Assembly (NCBI RefSeq): GCF_012222305.1
Contig: NZ_CP035730.1
Span: forward strand, 310,001 to 374,000
Direction of reading: 5' to 3'
Source: Sulfolobus sp. S-194
Lineage (GTDB): Archaea > Thermoproteota > Thermoprotei_A > Sulfolobales > Sulfolobaceae
DNA: 64,000 nt
Below are positions 55,016 through 63,808 of this stretch, in pieces. The translations under genes were made by a program, and so were the position numbers. Each line of letters begins with the position of its first letter. Position 1 is the stretch's first letter. The notes under the pieces were generated by a model, which saw only the letters and a program-made list of their open reading frames with translations, was not told the DNA's origin and ran no database searches.

Positions 55016-55783
55016 ATGAATAGATCTATAGTTGCAGTTATAGTAATAGTTGTGCTAGCTGTAGCTTTTTTCTCAATATATTATATATCTAGATTAAGTA
55101 ATGCAAGTACCATACCGGCAGGGAAATTTGTGAAAATTAGTAATGTGGATTTAGCCCCTAAAGGTGAGGTAATAGTTGTTGAACAGTCATGGTATGGATG
55201 CCCAGTAGGTGCGGCGGCATCTTGGGCTATATATAATGTGTTAAAAAACTATGGAAATATAACTTTTGAATTTCACTATTCTGATCCAGAGCATAACCCA
55301 GCTAATATCCCAGGATTAATATTCCTTAACTTTACGCCAACATCAATAGTAAGATTTTATGTTGGGTATACTTATAATGAGTACTTGAATGCCTCATATA
55401 ATGGATCTCCTATACCACAAAATGAATTAGTATCAGTTGGAGAAGAAATACTTAAAGAAGAATACGCAAATATGGGATTGAATCCACAAGTAGCAAATTA
55501 TATTATTCAATATGAGACACAAGTACCTATACAACAGTATGGAAAACCATCAGCCTATTATGTCCAACCTCCTCATCTTAACTTTGCTATCTTAATATCT
55601 GGACCTAACGGTACATATATAGTCACTACCCCCATAGTTAATCCTAATATTCTCTCTGGTTACTCTCCTCAGTATGTTTATTCTCACTTAGATAATTTCC
55701 AACAAATAATACAAGCATCACAGATGATACAGCAAGTAATACTCGAAGCTGCTGGACCTCTAGCAAGTGAATGTCCTACTTAA
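55016..55783 (+). CDS. DUF929 family membrane-anchored protein
   Basis: 255 residues: membrane anchor at about 5-25, then an exported thioredoxin-like domain. The VEQSWYGCPVGAAASWAIYN stretch, with the Cys in the place of a thioredoxin CxxC, and EFHYSDPEHNPANIPGLIF are the DUF929 hallmarks known from Sulfolobales. Function undetermined. The start was moved to 55016 because the promoter lies just before it. Confidence 0.85.
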   Translation: MNRSIVAVIVIVVLAVAFFSIYYISRLSNASTIPAGKFVKISNVDLAPKGEVIVVEQSWYGCPVGAAASWAIYNVLKNYGNITFEFHYSDPEHNPANIPGLIFLNFTPTSIVRFYVGYTYNEYLNASYNGSPIPQNELVSVGEEILKEEYANMGLNPQVANYIIQYETQVPIQQYGKPSAYYVQPPHLNFAILISGPNGTYIVTTPIVNPNILSGYSPQYVYSHLDNFQQIIQASQMIQQVILEAAGPLASECPT

Positions 55784-55816
55784 AAGTTTTTTAGCTTATT
55801 TTTCACATATTATAGT

Positions 55817-56275
55817 ATGAGTTCCGAAGATGAATTAATAAAATATATTTTAGAAAATTATAAAAATATAGCAACAATTGGATTTTCTAAAGATCCTTCT
55901 AAACCTGCTCACCAAGTTCCTAAGTTTCTGATAAGCAAAGGATATAATGTTTATCCAGTAAATCCTTCAGCTGATGAAATATTAGGTAGGAAAAGCTATA
56001 AGTCGTTGTTGGAGATACCGGATAAAATTGACGTTGTTGAAGTGTTTAGACCTTCTTCAGAAGTTCCTAAAATTGTTGATGAAGTCCTTGAGAGGGTTAA
56101 ACAAAAGGGTGATGTTAAAGTAATATGGTTACAAGAAGGGATTAGAAATGACGAAGCTGCTGAAAAGGCAAGAAAAGCTGGTTTAATTGTTATTCAAGAT
56201 AGATGTATGTATAAGGAGTATATGAAGAAAATCGGTAGAGTAGAAAACCCTCCACCAGTTTCTAAGATTGAATAA
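55817..56275 (+). CDS. CoA-binding domain protein
   Basis: 152 residues, single Rossmann-like CoA-binding domain (YcdF/CoA_binding_2 type). IATIGFSKDPSKPAHQVPKFL is the nucleotide loop, YNVYPVNPSADEILG, VVEVFRPSSEVPKIVDE and IWLQEGIRNDEAAEKAR follow, with Cys in QDRCMYKEY. Such proteins bind CoA, perhaps as a disulfide store or regulator. Own promoter with a T-rich TATA box about 27 bases upstream. Confidence 0.9.
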   Translation: MSSEDELIKYILENYKNIATIGFSKDPSKPAHQVPKFLISKGYNVYPVNPSADEILGRKSYKSLLEIPDKIDVVEVFRPSSEVPKIVDEVLERVKQKGDVKVIWLQEGIRNDEAAEKARKAGLIVIQDRCMYKEYMKKIGRVENPPPVSKIE

Positions 56276-56305
56276 TTTTTTAATACGTTATTTTTAAACT
56301 AAATT

Positions 56306-57961
56306 ATGAGAAGTCTTTTCTACTTATCAATCATTATTTTCCTCTTACTATCTCTTACAACTTATTCTCAAGTTTCGCTTTCAAACATACCTTTTACCGC
56401 CAGTATAATCTATACAACACCTTCCTCAATGTCAAGTCACATATTTTATCTTTGCGTATTAGCTAGTGGGTACATGAGTGTAAATTTAGTTAGTGAGTCT
56501 ACGCACTTTAATATATCCTCTATTACAACATATATAGCTGGAATAAATATACCTAAACTTCCACTTAATGGTTTAGTCTTGTCCACCCCTAAACTTATTG
56601 GGGATAAAGTTTATTTCATATATATACCCGGTGTAAATTCTATTTCTCCTAACTTTACTATCACTAAAGCTAATTTGGGATATGCCATATTTAATAGTAG
56701 TTGGAGCAGCGTATATAACTTGATTGATAAGGGAATTGTTGAAGATTTTGATATTTATAATAATACAATTTATGTATTATGGAAAGCGTCTTATAATAGT
56801 TCTAGTATATATCTATTAACCTTTACTACTTCTGGTGAAGTTATAAGAAATGAAAGCATAAAAATTCCCAATGCCTCGTCAATAATAGTTTCTGAAAATC
56901 TGGGTATTATAGGGAATACGTCTATCTCTGAGTTGAAATCATTAAGTCTTTCATTCTCTAGTGTTTCAACCTTTCAAGGTCATTACTTTATAGTAAATCT
57001 AAGTGACGGAAAGATAGTATACCAGATACCCCAATATAATGGAATTGAACCTTCTTACGTAAGCGTTTCAAATAATACTATTTTAGTCTCCTATACGACA
57101 AATACCTCTAGTTACTTAGTATTATACAATATCACGACCGGAAAATTAATTAGCAATAAAGAGTTTAATGGAATTGCAATAGGATATATAAATAAGAATT
57201 TTATACTAGCAGAAAATATTAAAAAATCTTCTCTGAACGGTGTAAATATTAACATAATTCTTTTTAATAAGGATTGGAACGAAATTTATGCAACTTCTAA
57301 AAGTTCATTAACCTCATATTTATTAGCTGACGGTTTAATCGTTAATTCTAGTTCGGTCACTGCAATAATAACAAAAATAGATACTCAAATATCTTTTAGC
57401 CAAATTTCCATTACCTCTGATCTGGAGGTAAAAATCTTATTACAAGCACCTAAACCGTTTACAATCTCTGTTATTCAACTACATTATACTAATTACACAA
57501 CTCTTGAAATAGGTTGGAATGAGATTATCGCTTCTAGGTATGAGGTCTTCTTGAATAGCACTCTTATAGCAAATATCACGCAGGAATTTACAGAATATAA
57601 TGTCACAACTAATTCTACTTATGTTATAAAAGTCGTAGCAATTAATCTCCTTGGAGAAATCGAAGAGACAACTATTGTTCATGTCATAGTAAATCCACCA
57701 ATAAGTAAAAAGAATACGAACACGACTACATCAACTACAAGCTCTTCTACAGTTATTCAAACTACCAGTAGTACTCAAATAATGACTCAAACCAACACCT
57801 CAGCTAGTACTTTAATCCGCAGTACAGTTAATTTTACTTCTAGCAGTCCTTCTAAACAAAGTACAGTTACTTCCCTTCAAATCTCTAAAACCGCATATAT
57901 TACAATAATATTTGTAATAATAGGAGCCATAATTCTCGTATTTATAGCTAGGAGAAAATAA
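56306..57961 (+). CDS. Surface-anchored glycoprotein with Fn3-like domain
   Basis: 551 residues. Signal peptide (1-22), a large beta-rich extracellular region with many N-x-S/T sites, a fibronectin-III-like segment at about 385-470 (APKPFTISVIQLHY to HVIVNPP), a Thr/Ser-rich stalk (about 478-527) and a C-terminal membrane helix (about 530-548) ending RRK. The architecture is that of a surface binding protein or S-layer-associated protein. No enzyme motif. Leaderless promoter ATTTTTTAATAC about 28 bases upstream. Confidence 0.8.
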   Translation: MRSLFYLSIIIFLLLSLTTYSQVSLSNIPFTASIIYTTPSSMSSHIFYLCVLASGYMSVNLVSESTHFNISSITTYIAGINIPKLPLNGLVLSTPKLIGDKVYFIYIPGVNSISPNFTITKANLGYAIFNSSWSSVYNLIDKGIVEDFDIYNNTIYVLWKASYNSSSIYLLTFTTSGEVIRNESIKIPNASSIIVSENLGIIGNTSISELKSLSLSFSSVSTFQGHYFIVNLSDGKIVYQIPQYNGIEPSYVSVSNNTILVSYTTNTSSYLVLYNITTGKLISNKEFNGIAIGYINKNFILAENIKKSSLNGVNINIILFNKDWNEIYATSKSSLTSYLLADGLIVNSSSVTAIITKIDTQISFSQISITSDLEVKILLQAPKPFTISVIQLHYTNYTTLEIGWNEIIASRYEVFLNSTLIANITQEFTEYNVTTNSTYVIKVVAINLLGEIEETTIVHVIVNPPISKKNTNTTTSTTSSSTVIQTTSSTQIMTQTNTSASTLIRSTVNFTSSSPSKQSTVTSLQISKTAYITIIFVIIGAIILVFIARRK

Positions 57962-57962
57962 A

Positions 57963-58661
57963 TTAGTAAGTTTTTACATGCAGATCCGCTTTTTCAGAAA
58001 TTACCCTTACTTTAACCCCCTTATTAAGGGGTATGGGACCAACTATAGAACCAGTCGATACATAGCCTGAAACTTCTCCAACCTTCCTAATTAACCATTT
58101 TAACATCCCTATATAGTCTCCGTAAACGAAATTAGGCTTTCCTTTAGCTTTTAATTCCCCGTCTATATATAATGATACTTCTGAAGGCTGCCTATTAATC
58201 TTCTCTCCTAAATAAACTAATCCAGAAGCCATATCATCGGCTTTTAATTGGAAAACGGTAAGTCTATTAAGAGGAGCATTAAATCTAGTCGTCGGAATTT
58301 CTATTCCTAAATAAGTTTCTAAAATACAAGAATTTAGATTATCTTCTCTGCATCTATTTGCTTTTACTATAACTTCTATTTCTGCATATGTATATTTAAA
58401 AGGAATCTCAATGTTATTGTCTTTCACAATCATTTTTTGTGTTATAATTCCGTACTCTGGTTCTTTAATATTAAATTTATTTAATGACTCTGGTGTTACA
58501 AAAGATATCTTATATCCGCCAAACCCTTCATTTTCCACTAACCTTTCACTAAAAAGAGCAAAAATCTTTTCTGCTTCTTCTTTTCCTACTTCGAAAGGTT
58601 CTACTACTTTTTTCTCTTTATACGCATTATATAACAGATCAACTTTTTCTTCAATTTTCAT
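57963..58661 (-). CDS. 2-Hydroxypentadienoate hydratase / 4-oxalocrotonate decarboxylase family protein
   Basis: 232 residues from the ATG at 58661 (MKIEEKVDLLYNAY); the longer frame to 58727 would cross the promoter. Family features are EEKVDLLYNAYKEKK at the N-terminus, YTYAEIEVIVKANRC with the metal-binding Glu, LGIEIPTTRF and DDMASGLVYLGEKI. In meta-cleavage pathways these enzymes hydrate or decarboxylate short dienoates. The gene shares a promoter region with xdhC, so a link to molybdenum hydroxylase metabolism is plausible. Confidence 0.72.
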   Translation of the reverse strand: MKIEEKVDLLYNAYKEKKVVEPFEVGKEEAEKIFALFSERLVENEGFGGYKISFVTPESLNKFNIKEPEYGIITQKMIVKDNNIEIPFKYTYAEIEVIVKANRCREDNLNSCILETYLGIEIPTTRFNAPLNRLTVFQLKADDMASGLVYLGEKINRQPSEVSLYIDGELKAKGKPNFVYGDYIGMLKWLIRKVGEVSGYVSTGSIVGPIPLNKGVKVRVISEKADLHVKTY

Positions 58662-58691
58662 AAAAGATACTGAACTAGTTTGATTAAAAAA

Positions 58692-58700
58692 TTTTATATT
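58692..58700. promoter_or_regulatory. Shared TATA region of two divergent genes
   Basis: AATTTTATATT-type box. Plus strand: 25 bases before the ATG at 58721. Minus strand: 35 bases before the ATG at 58661, which leaves a leader of about nine bases. Both genes may depend on the same near-symmetric element. Confidence 0.45.
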
Positions 58701-58720
58701 GCAACCAATAAATATAACGT

Positions 58721-59500
58721 ATGGCATCTATTTGTGAGATCTTTCCATTAATTTCAAAACTAACTTCTGAAGGAAAAAGAGTTGTGTTAGTAAATGAGGA
58801 AGGAAAAAGAAGTGTGTTCGTTGAAGATAAGCTAATAATTGGATATAGGGAACATGAGAAAATTGCCAAAGAAGCGTTAGAAAAAGGGAGAGTAGAAACT
58901 ACTGTTAACGGTAAGAAAATTATTGCAGAAGTAGTAGAACCAAGACCTTCACTAATAATAGTTGGTTCCGGCTTAATAGCAAAGGCAATTGCTAGACTTG
59001 CTACATCAATGGGCTACCTAGTAGCTGTAATTGGTAATAATGATATTAATGAAGAAGACTTTGCTGGAGTAAATTTCATTTCTAATACTTTAAACGTTTT
59101 AGATCAAATGGTAACAGAAGATTCATTTGTGATTATAGCTAATGAAGGAGGAAAACCATATGATGTTGACGCTGCATTTATTGCTATTAATAAAGCAAGA
59201 TATGTTGGTTTCTTAGCAAGCCAAAAGAGAGCGGCATATACAATTGCTCAACTTATAAAGAGAGGAATAGAGATAGAAACTCTAAAACAAAAATTTTACT
59301 CACCTCTTGGTTTAGATCTTAATGCTAAGACTGCTGAAGAAATAGCTTTAAGTGCACTAAGTGAAGTTGTTAAAATCTTAAGAGGAGGTAGTGGAAGGCA
59401 TATGAGAGAAGTTAAAGATCCTTATGTTTATCTAAAAGATGCGTTAGAGGGAAAAATCGAAGAAAAATGTAGTTTTAAACCTCAGACTTTATCCGCCTAA
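58721..59500 (+). CDS. XdhC/CoxI family protein for molybdenum hydroxylase maturation
   Basis: 259 residues. An N-terminal part (1-80), then a Rossmann domain beginning SLIIVGSGLIAKAIARLA, and FYSPLGLDLNAKTAEEIALS, the C-terminal XdhC signature. The usual conserved Cys regions are reduced. Proteins of this family insert or sulfurate the molybdenum cofactor in xanthine-dehydrogenase-type enzymes; the enzyme at 36029-39630 is the only such target in the window, 20 kb away. Its last 12 bases overlap the convergent ATPase gene. Confidence 0.85.
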   Translation: MASICEIFPLISKLTSEGKRVVLVNEEGKRSVFVEDKLIIGYREHEKIAKEALEKGRVETTVNGKKIIAEVVEPRPSLIIVGSGLIAKAIARLATSMGYLVAVIGNNDINEEDFAGVNFISNTLNVLDQMVTEDSFVIIANEGGKPYDVDAAFIAINKARYVGFLASQKRAAYTIAQLIKRGIEIETLKQKFYSPLGLDLNAKTAEEIALSALSEVVKILRGGSGRHMREVKDPYVYLKDALEGKIEEKCSFKPQTLSA

Positions 59501-62380
59501 AAAATGCCACATACCTATATAAGGTATGAGCGCTACCACAAACATTTTTCTATCGTTAACATACCTTGATAGTATCTCTAACATCACAGAATAATAGTTC
59601 TCCCTTGCATATTCTATGGCTTTGTCTAGTTCTTTTTTGTCATTTCTTATAACACTTACTATAATTCCTACTAACGCTTTATCTATTCCCTCCTCCTTAT
59701 TCTTTATCTGATTTGCTATAAAATCGAAGAATTTGCTTTTATCTTCAGCTCCAAGTAAAATTTCCGAGGATATGTATATAAGAAGATCAAGTGTCGTGCC
59801 ACTAAATAATCTAGGCTTTTCTTCCATCCCAAGTACTCTTTTTGCTATATAGGAAGCTATAGATAGGGAACCTTTTACATCCGGTTCATAAATCTTTTTT
59901 GATAAATCTTCTAACTCTACTATGTCTTGCAATACTGATTTATATTCATATTTACCCCCAGATATCAAACTCTTCATTAGCTTTATCTGATATATTTTAA
60001 GTAAATCCATAGCTTCTTCATCTTTAATTTTCCCAGATTTTAACTTGTTCTTTATTCTCGTATACCAATTAAGCATTAATTTTTCAGCTAATTCTATCGT
60101 AGCTCTAGCTGATTCCTCTCTTGGATGTGTTAAAAGTAAAGTATAACCTATACCAGCATCTAATCTATCCTTAAGCTCATCAATATAGTCATAAATTCCG
60201 TTATTTATAGGAAAGAAATCCTTTAGATGCGGATCATCAGTATTTATTTTATTACTTTTAACAATAGAATAACTTTTCCTAAACTTATCATATATTAAAG
60301 CTAATTTTAACAAGTCATGATTAGAAAGAGAATATATACCGAGAAAGCCATAACCTAAAGTTGCCCATAAAGGATTGTCAAAACTAAGATTATCTAATGA
60401 ACTATCGTTATAATCAAGGAGAGATTTTAAAAATATAGAATATTTATTTTCATTCTCTATATTATAGAATATCTTTTTTATTTTATCTATATCATCTCTG
60501 GAATATTTCAAATAATTGAATAACATTGCGATAATTTGATATGAACTTTTTTTAAGGTAATTAATATTAGTTAAGATGTCATCTAGAATAAATCTTATCC
60601 ATTCAATTTTGCCATTTTTAGATGCAGATAAAAGTATATCTATGGCTAATGAGTAACAATTTTCTTCTGTTCTCTTCATTAATATTCCTTTAATTCTTGC
60701 TAAAGTCTTATAAGGTTGTTTCGAATAGCCAAGTTCCTTACAATATCTTTCTACGTCAATCCTATCCTTTATCTTTTCTATGATGTATGGCAGTATAATT
60801 TTCATAAATGGGAAATTATTATCAAAGTATATGTTAAGTTCTGGTACTACAATAGGTTCATTTCCTTCATTTATAGTTAAATAAGAATAGACTTCTAATA
60901 CGTTATCCACAGTCTCATTTGTTCTAATACTATTAGCTATTTCCTCACTAATCTTTCTTAATAAGTTGTTTACGTCTATCTGATCTAGAACATCAGTATA
61001 GTAATCTGGTGATCTTGGAACTCTAAAGGGAATATTACATTTTGAGAACCATTTGAGTATTAAATCATTATTATTTACGTTTTTCCTCCCAGTACTTTTT
61101 AGAACAAGTGACGAAATTTGTACAGGAATAGAGGTATTGTAGTTATCATAGATAGCTAAGATGGGAGAGTACCATAATATTTTATTTGGATCGGCATCAA
61201 ATATTACATTGTATACGTATTCCCAGTAATCATAATAGAAGTTTTCTAGTGCCTTATTAACAGTAGTTTCTATATTATCAGTTTGAAACATTATCATATA
61301 ATGCATAGGTATTGTAGAGATTCTTTCATCTAATCGTAAAGTTAGTCCCTTGTCTTTTGATAGAGAATAAATAAATCTTTCGTTTGTAAAGATTTTAAAT
61401 ACGTTATTTATTTCTAAGCTTTGAAATAAGTCCTCAGTAAGTACATAAAGCGTTCTCTCAGTATTACTTTTCAATTTTTCTATGCTAGTATAGATGCCAT
61501 TAGCATTGTGGTAATCCACTACTTCAATTTGGAGTTTATGCTCTAGAGACCTTCTTCTTATTAATTCAGCTATAGTACTTTTTCCAGTCTTTAAATTACC
61601 TAAGATTGCAACATTATTTCCCCTCATCAGTTCAGCTACAGCTAAGTTTACAATATCAACATACTCTGGATAAGGAATTATTGAGATATCTTCTTCTTCT
61701 GTAGAAAAATCAAAAATACTTAATTCTCTCTTTGCTTGGCCAGGCAATAAACCTAATGAGGAATCAATAAGATAATAAATTATCTCCTTCCATATTGGTG
61801 ATAGTTTCTCCCAATCTTCACGTAAATTAGTACCCTTATATACATTTTTTAGTAATTCTTGTGGAGATATATACTGGTTCTCATTTATATATAATATTCT
61901 TCTGAACTTATTAAATGTCTTTAACGACTCCTCAATCTTCTTCATATCGGACAATTTTATACCTTCAGTTAGAAGTGCCGGGATATACGTAGAATAACCT
62001 TTTAGAACAAAGATAGAATAATCAAGAATTTTCGATATATCTTCTTTATTTTTTACTTTTTTTGAAACATAACTTATTGCCTTATAAGGAGATATAGTTA
62101 TTACATTCCCCCTTATTTTTAGACTACCCTCACCAATCTTTACCTTGTTTAAAAGTAAGTCAATTACATAACTTCTACCAATTATTTTATACGTTGATTT
62201 TGATTTTATATAGTCGTGCCAGTTCTGCAATTCATTAATATTATTAAATTCCTTAGGAACTTCAACACATTCTGGGCAATATTTTTTTACTAAATTTTCC
62301 ATGTAGGGAAGAACTCTTATTATTATCCTGTCCTTCTTCAATAATGCTCTAAGACTTGTAAGAGAAGTAATTTTTCTCAT
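59489..62380 (-). CDS. Large P-loop ATPase of unknown function
   Basis: 963 residues. An N-terminal region of about 240 residues has CPEC (35-38) and a winged-helix-like stretch. The Walker A loop is GNLKTGKST at 261-269 within VAILGNLKTGKSTIAELI. Hydrophobic strands follow (ERTLYVLTEDLF, a possible Walker B). From about 480 the protein is helical and rich in Lys, Asp and Asn, like TPR-type repeats. This layout (effector-like front, STAND/AAA-type NTPase, helical sensor repeats) recalls signalling or defence ATPases, but no family is recognised. It lies alone in its orientation beside a membrane protein gene. Confidence 0.8.
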   Translation of the reverse strand: MRKITSLTSLRALLKKDRIIIRVLPYMENLVKKYCPECVEVPKEFNNINELQNWHDYIKSKSTYKIIGRSYVIDLLLNKVKIGEGSLKIRGNVITISPYKAISYVSKKVKNKEDISKILDYSIFVLKGYSTYIPALLTEGIKLSDMKKIEESLKTFNKFRRILYINENQYISPQELLKNVYKGTNLREDWEKLSPIWKEIIYYLIDSSLGLLPGQAKRELSIFDFSTEEEDISIIPYPEYVDIVNLAVAELMRGNNVAILGNLKTGKSTIAELIRRRSLEHKLQIEVVDYHNANGIYTSIEKLKSNTERTLYVLTEDLFQSLEINNVFKIFTNERFIYSLSKDKGLTLRLDERISTIPMHYMIMFQTDNIETTVNKALENFYYDYWEYVYNVIFDADPNKILWYSPILAIYDNYNTSIPVQISSLVLKSTGRKNVNNNDLILKWFSKCNIPFRVPRSPDYYTDVLDQIDVNNLLRKISEEIANSIRTNETVDNVLEVYSYLTINEGNEPIVVPELNIYFDNNFPFMKIILPYIIEKIKDRIDVERYCKELGYSKQPYKTLARIKGILMKRTEENCYSLAIDILLSASKNGKIEWIRFILDDILTNINYLKKSSYQIIAMLFNYLKYSRDDIDKIKKIFYNIENENKYSIFLKSLLDYNDSSLDNLSFDNPLWATLGYGFLGIYSLSNHDLLKLALIYDKFRKSYSIVKSNKINTDDPHLKDFFPINNGIYDYIDELKDRLDAGIGYTLLLTHPREESARATIELAEKLMLNWYTRIKNKLKSGKIKDEEAMDLLKIYQIKLMKSLISGGKYEYKSVLQDIVELEDLSKKIYEPDVKGSLSIASYIAKRVLGMEEKPRLFSGTTLDLLIYISSEILLGAEDKSKFFDFIANQIKNKEEGIDKALVGIIVSVIRNDKKELDKAIEYARENYYSVMLEILSRYVNDRKMFVVALIPYIGMWHFLGG

Positions 62381-62447
62381 ATCTTGAGTATTTTATAGGA
62401 TAAGGTATAAAACCATTAGCCAAAGACTCAAAACCTAAAATGTTAGG

Positions 62448-62458
62448 CTATATATATT
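62448..62458 (+). promoter_or_regulatory. TATA box of the membrane protein gene
   Basis: CTATATATATT centred 32 bases before the ATG at 62485 but only 11 before the GTG at 62464, so the GTG cannot be the start on this transcript. Confidence 0.55.
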
Positions 62459-62484
62459 AAATCGTGAAGAGAAAAAACAAAAAC

Positions 62485-63405
62485 ATGACTGTTAAGGAAA
62501 TAGAACCTTGGGGAGTAAACGTACCCTACATTTATTTGTCAATCATAATGTTTCTTCTAGGAGGGTTATCTCTCATTAAGTTCCCGTTTTACCATCCATA
62601 CTTTATGATGATTGGTGCATACTCACTATATTTTGGGATGATACAAAGACTATTTTTCCCTGCTAAAAACTACTTACCGCTTCATATTTTAACCTTAATC
62701 CTTTTAGCAATACCAATCTCACATTACTTTCAATTTTTAGCCTCTGTGGTACTAGTAATTACCGAAATTAAGGCACTTAAAGATGTTAAAAGTTATGGGA
62801 GTAAATTCCCAATTAGCACTTTAGTATTATCCTCTCCATTTTTGGCCGCAATATTATGGTACTTCTATATAAATTATTGGAGCTTGATAATACCATTAGC
62901 AGTTTATATTTTTGGGGTAAATATAGGAGTTTTTACGGCAACACTAGGAGTAAAACCATTCTTTGGACTATATCAAGTACCAGTCCTTATTCTATTAATT
63001 ATCTCTATATTTTTACCATACTTTCTAGCAATTGCATTGGTATATTATTTTGCATTTTTGATGAGAAAAGGAATAAAGAGGATGAATTGGACTTCCATAT
63101 CAGTGATTCTGATTTCTTTAACATCAATGTCTGCATTATATTTAGGAGATTTTCCTCACGCATTTTTCTTAGATGTCATGTTTCCATTATTCTTCTCATG
63201 CATTACCTATTCTACAGCCAGATATAATCATGAAAAAGTCGTTTACATAATTCCTCTTTTACTCCTTGCATTCTTTACTAGATTTATCAACTTACAGTTC
63301 TCAGCAATCTTCCTTCCAATAGCATATATTTACTTCCTATACCTAATAAAAGACACATTGGGAATAACTGGGATAAAATTGGGCATATCGAAAAAATACT
63401 TATAA
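62485..63405 (+). CDS. Polytopic membrane protein
   Basis: 306 residues with about nine to ten membrane helices, starting at the ATG at 62485 (MTVKEIEPWGVNV). Charged loops are short; LRKGIKRM-type basic loops face one side. No transporter signature or conserved family recognised. It is divergent from the large ATPase gene with 83 bases between the original frames and followed by an RNA-like region, so its context gives no function. Confidence 0.7.
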   Translation: MTVKEIEPWGVNVPYIYLSIIMFLLGGLSLIKFPFYHPYFMMIGAYSLYFGMIQRLFFPAKNYLPLHILTLILLAIPISHYFQFLASVVLVITEIKALKDVKSYGSKFPISTLVLSSPFLAAILWYFYINYWSLIIPLAVYIFGVNIGVFTATLGVKPFFGLYQVPVLILLIISIFLPYFLAIALVYYFAFLMRKGIKRMNWTSISVILISLTSMSALYLGDFPHAFFLDVMFPLFFSCITYSTARYNHEKVVYIIPLLLLAFFTRFINLQFSAIFLPIAYIYFLYLIKDTLGITGIKLGISKKYL

Positions 63406-63410
63406 TAAAA

Positions 63411-63645
63411 TAAATAGGTTCACTTAGGGCGAAGCATAGGTTTGCGGTTTACCGCCTTCATTCTCATCACTTCATAGCTAGTGGGTGCGTATAGCACTTA
63501 CCCCGCTTCACTCGTCCAATGATAGACCACAGGCTGCGTCTTCAGCCCGTTACGCCTATCCCTCACCGCGGAGAGCCCTCCATCCGCGGTTCTTTGGGAC
63601 TCTGGGATATGTAGAGCCCTTATCGGGCATCCCCTTACGGGGACA
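63411..63645 (-). ncRNA. GC-rich structured RNA candidate (RNase P-like motifs, identity open)
   Basis: About 235 bases of clearly higher GC than all surroundings, with no credible protein. On the minus strand it folds into stems: TCCCC-TTAC-GGGGA (63630-63643), GCCC/GGGC (63616-63628), an 8-bp ACCGCGGA/TCCGCGGT stem (63565-63590) inside TATCCC/GGGATA, and GCGGT/ACCGC (63444-63455). Loops are purine-rich (GUAA, GAUAA, GGUAAG), which points to the minus strand. GUGAAGCGGGGUAAGUGC at 63494-63511 and GGCGGUAAACCGC resemble conserved regions II and III of RNase P RNA, but I find no GAGGAAAGUCC or ACAGAA element. A TATA-like TTTTTTAATAAG lies about 25 bases upstream and a T-rich end downstream. 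Confidence 0.55.
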
Positions 63646-63689
63646 CGTTTTACTATACTTATTAAAAAATGTTTTAGAATTTTAAGCTT

Positions 63690-63718
63690 TACCTGCCTCA
63701 GGAAGGGGCGAGGCTTGT
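63690..63718. ncRNA. Short GC-rich hairpin near the RNA candidate
   Basis: TGCCTC and GAGGC pair around AGGAAGGGGC. It is the only other GC-rich patch here, separated from the larger one by about 45 AT-rich bases. It could be a second small RNA or part of the same one. Confidence 0.3.
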
Positions 63719-63777
63719 CGTTCGTTAGAGATAATTCACAATGTTAATTATTCTCCATTTTAAAGATTAGGAAATAT

Positions 63778-63787
63778 ATTTATAAAT
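63778..63787 (+). promoter_or_regulatory. TATA box of the right-edge gene
   Basis: ATTTATAAAT centred about 27 bases before the ATG at 63809: leaderless promoter. Confidence 0.6.
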
Positions 63788-63808
63788 CACCTAAGCGAAG
63801 AGTTATTT

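Larger units (their letters stand above)
63406..63808. other. Intergenic region containing the RNA candidates and the last promoter
   Basis: 403 bases. From left: T/A-rich stretch (end of both neighbours), the structured RNA candidate, the GC hairpin, AT-rich DNA, then the promoter at 63778-63787. A 66-residue frame on the plus strand here is an accident of GC-rich RNA sequence. Confidence 0.6.

Noticed and set aside
63411-63645. SRP (7S) RNA or 5S rRNA
   Set aside because: The helix 8 GGAAG/AGCAG element of SRP RNA and the conserved 5S loops are absent on both strands.
63485-63685. 66-residue open frame on the plus strand in the GC-rich patch
   Set aside because: It overlaps the stems of the RNA candidate, has no promoter or ribosome-binding site at its start, and its Pro/Arg/Ser-rich composition is what GC-rich RNA genes give in six-frame translation.
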